Source of the DNA: Pogostemon cablin | Lineage: Eukaryota; Streptophyta; Magnoliopsida; Lamiales; Lamiaceae | Length of the DNA: 64,000 bases | Reading direction: 5' to 3' | Assembly: GCA_023678885.1 (NCBI GenBank) | Contig: JAHCLQ010000822.1 | Coordinates: forward strand, 23,160 to 87,159 | Shown: positions 59,403 to 64,000 of the stretch, one piece after another | How the letters are laid out: each line of letters begins with the position of its first letter | Position numbering within the stretch: position 1 is the stretch's first letter | Translations under genes and position numbers: made by a program | Notes under the pieces: generated by a model | Database searches by the model: none | The model's input: only the letters and a program-made list of their open reading frames with translations | Told to the model about the DNA's origin: nothing

Positions 59403-61201
59403 TGATTAGAGCTATTTTCACCTAGATTTTAGTGTCTTTTTATATATATTTTCGTATTATTTTATCCGTATTTTATATGTTATTTGGTTGTGTTTTGTAT
59501 TTTTATTGAAATGTGTGTGAATGAGCTTAAACGTAAGATAAGGAAGATGTAGGAAAAAGCGGATCTCAATTCGGAGTTGAAACGAGGGAGAACGAGCCAA
59601 AACAGTGAAGAAATGCAGGAGCCAGCACACGAGCCGTGTAGCTAACACGGCCCTGTAAGAGTTGGCCGTGTGGCGACATCTAGTCACTCAACACGGGCAA
59701 CTTCAGGTCGTGTCCAGTTGCACGAGTCGAGTCGGGAGCACGAGCCGTGTCGCCAACACGGCCCTGTAAGAAGGTGGTCGTGTGGCGACATCAGAAGAGC
59801 CAACACGACCACACTTGTGCCCGTGTTACAACACACGACTCGTGTTGCAGCACACGAGCCGTGTTGCGTAACACGGCCCTGTAAGGCGAGGCCATGCGGC
59901 AGCATCAGAAGACACAACACGGCCACCCCGTGGCCGTGTTACAGACCACGACTCGTGTTGGGTATTTTCCTGCAGAAATTTCCAGATCCTTCTAGAAGCC
60001 TCCAAAGGGGTATAAATACCCCTTTATTCAACAATTGGCAGAAGAATCCGAAATCCTATCATCTACACACACCTCACACACCATTTCTTCCATTTCCCAC
60101 CATCATCTTCATCCACCTTCATCCATTTTGATCCATCTTCATCATCTCCATTAATTCTCCATCAAAACTTCATCCCTTCCATTGGGTGTGAGAGATCTCA
60201 AGGAATCAAGAGCTAGAGGTGGAGATCAAGAAGAATAGAAGATACTCTTCAAGAAATTGATAGGGAAGAATCCATTCATTTTGTATTTCTTTAGATCTTA
60301 GACTATGGGTAATTGTAATGAATCATTTAATTGTTTTGTTACTTTTACTATGATAGGCTAATCCCTCTAGTGGGATTAGGAACATGAAGAGCATATTAGA
60401 TTTATATTATCATGTGGATTAAATTGGTTTTTGATTTAATTGATGTTGATTTCTATTCATGGAGTTTAATTGTCTTGATGTTGTGATAGCACGGTTTGTT
60501 ATTCATGAATGTTTATTGGTTTAATGGATTGTTGATCAATGGATTATTTGTGGTAATTAAATGCTATCATGATCTTCATGTATGTATTGCTTGGAGTGAG
60601 ACGGAAACGACCCTCTATAGTATTAGGAAGGCATGAATAGACATTGAGTTTGGGTTTGACCGAAAGGATATTTGAATTCAATGAGGGGAACCAATCCATT
60701 CGTTGGCCTTAGTACACAAAAAGGGAGAGTTTAGTCTAACTAGTACCTAGATGGAAGGGGTTAATGTTGGGCTTTGATCTTAAGTGCTTTTGGGAGTCCA
60801 AAATGGATCAACAACCTTTGTAACCCGAAAGGGAGCTTAGGATACAATCGTGATCACCCTTAGTCTACATCAATTGAGTTGAATTCCGTTTGCATGATAA
60901 TATGAATTGAGTGTGCTTGGATGTTTCTAATCCCATGTTTTTTTTCATACTTGAACTTAAGCACCCATTTTCTATTCTTGTCATTCTACTTATTTGATAT
61001 TGTTATTTACTTGTTATTTGTTTTAGTTGTTAATCAATCTCAAAACCCCCGATCATCTTTACAAAAACAACATGAACATGAGCTCACGTATTTTGCTAGT
61101 CCGAACATAACTCCTTATTGGATTGATAATTTTTCTTGGGATATACTACTACAACGATCGAGTATTCTTGCTCGTGAGTGCTACACAAAAATAGGCAAAC
61201 A
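59403..61201 (+). repeat. Athila 3' LTR (1799 bp)
   Basis: Direct repeat of 49666-51418, including the U3 repeats, the TATA box (60011-60018) and the 153-codon frame (59670-60131). It ends ATAGGCAAACA and is followed by actta and in-phase satellite. It keeps the ~46-bp segment missing from the 5' LTR. Confidence 0.93.
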
Positions 61202-61206
61202 ACTTA
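61202..61206. other. Target-site duplication, right, Athila element
   Basis: actta, then ttatctctc of the interrupted monomer. Pairs with acttt at 49661-49665 with one mismatch. Confidence 0.75.
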
Positions 61207-64000
61207 TTATCTCTCAATTTAATCGAATCATTGAATAAAGAACTCATTTCCTTATGAGTTAAGAAAGGATAAACAACATATAATGCATGATAGATTCGAC
61301 GTCTAAATACTCATTATCACTTCTTTTAAACAATTCTTTGAATAGAAAACTCCTTTCCTTAAGAGTTAAGAAAGGATAAACAACATATAATGCATGATAG
61401 ATTTGACGTTTAAAAACTCATTATCTCTTCATATAATCGAATCATTGAATAAAGAACTCATTTCCTTAATAGTTAAGAAAGGATGAACAATATATAATGC
61501 ATGATAGATTCGACGTCTAAATACTCATTATCACTTCTTTTAAACAAATTTTTGAATAAAAAACTCCTTTCCTTATGAGTTAAGAAAGGATAAATAATAT
61601 ATAATGCATGATAGATTCGACGTTCAAATACTTATTATCTCTTCGTTTAATCGAATCATGAATAAAGAACTCGTTTCCTTATGAGTTAAGAAAGGATAAA
61701 CAACATATAATGCATGATGGATTTGACGTTTAAAGACTCATTATCTCTTCATTTAATCGAATCATTGAATGAAGAACTCGTTTCCTTAAGAGTTAAGAAA
61801 GGATAAACAACCTATAATGCATGATAAATTCGATATCTAAATACTCATTATCGCTTCTTTTAAACGAATCTTTGAATAAAAAACTCCTTTCCTTATGAGT
61901 TAAGAAAGGATAAACAAAATATAATGCATGATAGATTTGACGTTTAAATACTCATTATCTCTTCATTTAATTGAATCATTAAATAAAGAACTCGTTTCCT
62001 TATGAGTTAAGAAAGGATAAACAACATATAATGCATGATAGATTCGACGTTTAAAGACTCATTATCTCTTCATTTAATCGAATCATTGAATAAAGAACTC
62101 GTTTCCTTATGAGTTAAGAAAGGATAAACAACATATAATGCATGATAAATTCGACGTCTAAATACTCATTATCACTTCTTTTAAACGAATCTTTGAATAA
62201 AAAACTCCTTTCCTTATGAGTTAAGAAAGGATAAACAACATATAATGCATGATAGATTTGACGTTTAAATACTCATTATCTCTTCATTTAATTGAATCAT
62301 TAAATAAAGAACTCGTTTCCTTATGAGTTAAGAAAGGATAAACAACATATAATGCATGATAGATTCGACGTTTAAAGACTCATTATCTCTTCATTTAATC
62401 GAATCATTGAATAAAGAACTGGTTTCCTTATGAGTTAAGAAAGGATAAACAACATATAATGCATGATAAATTCGACGTCTAAATACTCATTATCACTTCT
62501 TTTAAACGAATCTTTGAATAAAAAACTCCTTTCCTTATGAGTTAAGAAAGGATAAACAACATATAATGCATGGTAGATTTGACGTTTAAATACTCATTAT
62601 CTCTTCATTTAATCGAATCATTGAATAAAGAACTCGTTTCCTTATGAGTTAAGAAAGGATAAACAACATATAATGCATGATAAATTCGATGTCTAAATAC
62701 TCATTATCACTTCTTTTAAACGAATCTTTGAATAAAAAACTCCTTTCCTTTTGAGTTAAGAAAGGATAAACAATATATATGTATGATAGATTCGACTTTC
62801 AAATACTTATTATCTCTTTGTTTAATCGAATCATTGATTAAGGTACTCATTTCTTTATGAGTTAAGAAAGGATAAACAACATATAATGCATGATAGATTC
62901 GACGTTTAAAGACTTATTATCTCTTCATTTAATCGAATCATTGAATAAAGAACTCATTTCCTTATGAGTTAAGAAAGGATAAACAACATATAATGCATGA
63001 TAGATTCGACGTTTAAAGACTCATTATCTGTTCATTTAATCGAATCATTGAATAAATAACTCGTTTCCTTATGAGTTAAGAAAGGATAAACAACATATAA
63101 TGCATGATAAATTCGACGTCTAAATACTCATTTTCACTTCTTTTAAACGAATCTTTGAATGAAAAATTCATTTCCTTATGAGTTAAGAAAGGATAAACAA
63201 CATATAATGCATGATAGATTTGACGTTTAAAAACTCATTATCTCTTCATTTAATTGAATCATTAAATAAAGAACGCGTTTACTTAATAGTTAAGAAAGGA
63301 TAAACAACATATAATGCATGATAGATTCAACGTCTGAATACTCATTATCACTTCTTTTAAACGAATTTTTGAATAAAAAACTCCTTTCCTTATGAGTTAA
63401 GAAAGGATAAACAATATATGATGCATGGTAGATTCGACATTCAAATACTTATTATCTCTTCACTTAATCGAATCATGAATAAAGAACTCGTTTCTTTATG
63501 AGTTAAGAAAGGATAAACATCATATAATGCATGATAGATTCGACGTTTAAAGACTCATTATCCCTTCATTTAATCGAATCATTGAATAAAGAACTCGTTT
63601 CCTTATGAGTTAAGAAAGGATAAACAACATATAATGCATGATAAATTCGATGTCTAAATACTCATTATCACTTATTTTAAACGAATCTTTGAATAAAAAA
63701 CTCCTTTCCTTTTGAGTTAAGAAAGGATAAACAATATATATGTATGATAGATTCGACGTTCAAATACTTATTATCTCTTTGTTTAATCGAATCATTGATT
63801 AAGGTACTCATTTCTTTATGAGTTAAGAAAGGATAAACAACATATAATGCATGATAGATTCGACGTTTAAAGACTTATTATCTCTCCATTTAATCGAATC
63901 ATTGAATAAAGAACTCATTTCCTTATGAGTTAAGAAAGGATAAACAACATATAATGCATGATAGATTCGACGTCTAAATACTCATTATCACTTCTTTTAA
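61202..64000 (+). repeat. 107-bp satellite array, block 4
   Basis: About 26 monomers in the same orientation, running off the window end. Private variants recur from block 3: gaactggtttcc at 47887 and 62417, cttattttaaacg at 49459 and 63671, and tatcccttcattt near 49348 and 63560. Removing the Athila element and one target duplication (11541 bp) leaves spacings near 2989 and 2671 bp (28 and 25 monomers), so the same higher-order organisation continues across the insertion. Confidence 0.96.

Larger units (their letters stand above)
49666..61201 (+). mobile_element. Athila-type Ty3/gypsy LTR retrotransposon, near intact
   Basis: An 11.5-kb element with LTRs of 1753 and 1799 bp, a tRNA-Asp-type primer site, one uninterrupted gag-pol frame, a 2.1-kb downstream non-coding stretch and a G-rich polypurine tract. 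Athila assignment rests on the gag type, pol words such as FMDDFSVFG, KDAKPR and ADHLSRL, the primer site and LTR size. The LTRs differ by about nine substitutions by eye (around 0.5%) plus one ~46-bp indel, so the insertion is recent. Athila elements are known to concentrate in plant centromeres. No env-like frame is present. Confidence 0.95.

Noticed and set aside
49666..61201. Athila LTR divergence as an exact insertion date
   Set aside because: The substitution count was made by eye and the species' mutation rate is unknown; only 'recent' is supported.

Overview
The window is eukaryotic repeat DNA, almost certainly from a flowering plant. It holds no recognisable host gene, no rRNA or tRNA gene and no bacterial-type feature. 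The plant assignment rests on the three LTR retrotransposons: two Ty1/copia relics with initiator-Met primer sites and one Ty3/gypsy element of Athila type with a tRNA-Asp-type primer site. I cannot name the species.

About 59% of the window is one AT-rich satellite with a 107-bp monomer, always in the same orientation. It lies in four blocks: 1-3626, 11123-14387, 21566-49665 and 61202-64000, roughly 350 monomers in all. Several monomer subtypes (here A, B, C, C' and D) recur in fixed order and form higher-order repeats (HORs). By hand I measure an 8-mer of about 855 bp in block 2, a 14-mer of 1495-1496 bp at 26.3-29.3 kb, and a nested ~33-mer of 3515 bp with 4155-, 3408- and 2240-bp variants between about 29 and 45 kb. 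A further 8/5/14-mer pattern runs from 44.6 to 48.4 kb. Both window ends are still inside satellite.

Three retrotransposons interrupt the array. (1) 3627-11064, minus strand: a decayed copia element with ~1.2-kb LTRs. Past its right LTR lies a 58-bp scrap of a second, truncated copy. (2) 14388-21565, minus strand: a related decayed copia element with a perfect, in-phase 5-bp target duplication (aaaga). Its two terminal LTRs are unrelated: 1388 bp of the copia family on the left, and a 210-bp TRIM-like LTR next to the primer site on the right. (3) 49666-61201, plus strand: a young Athila-type element of 11.5 kb with near-identical LTRs and one uninterrupted 1901-codon gag-pol frame.

The picture is of a centromeric or pericentromeric satellite being homogenised by segmental duplication and invaded by retrotransposons, the Athila being the most recent arrival. 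The most unusual objects are the copia insertion with mismatched LTRs and the long nested HOR of the 107-bp satellite. Lengths and offsets were counted from the printed coordinates; divergence figures are counts by eye.
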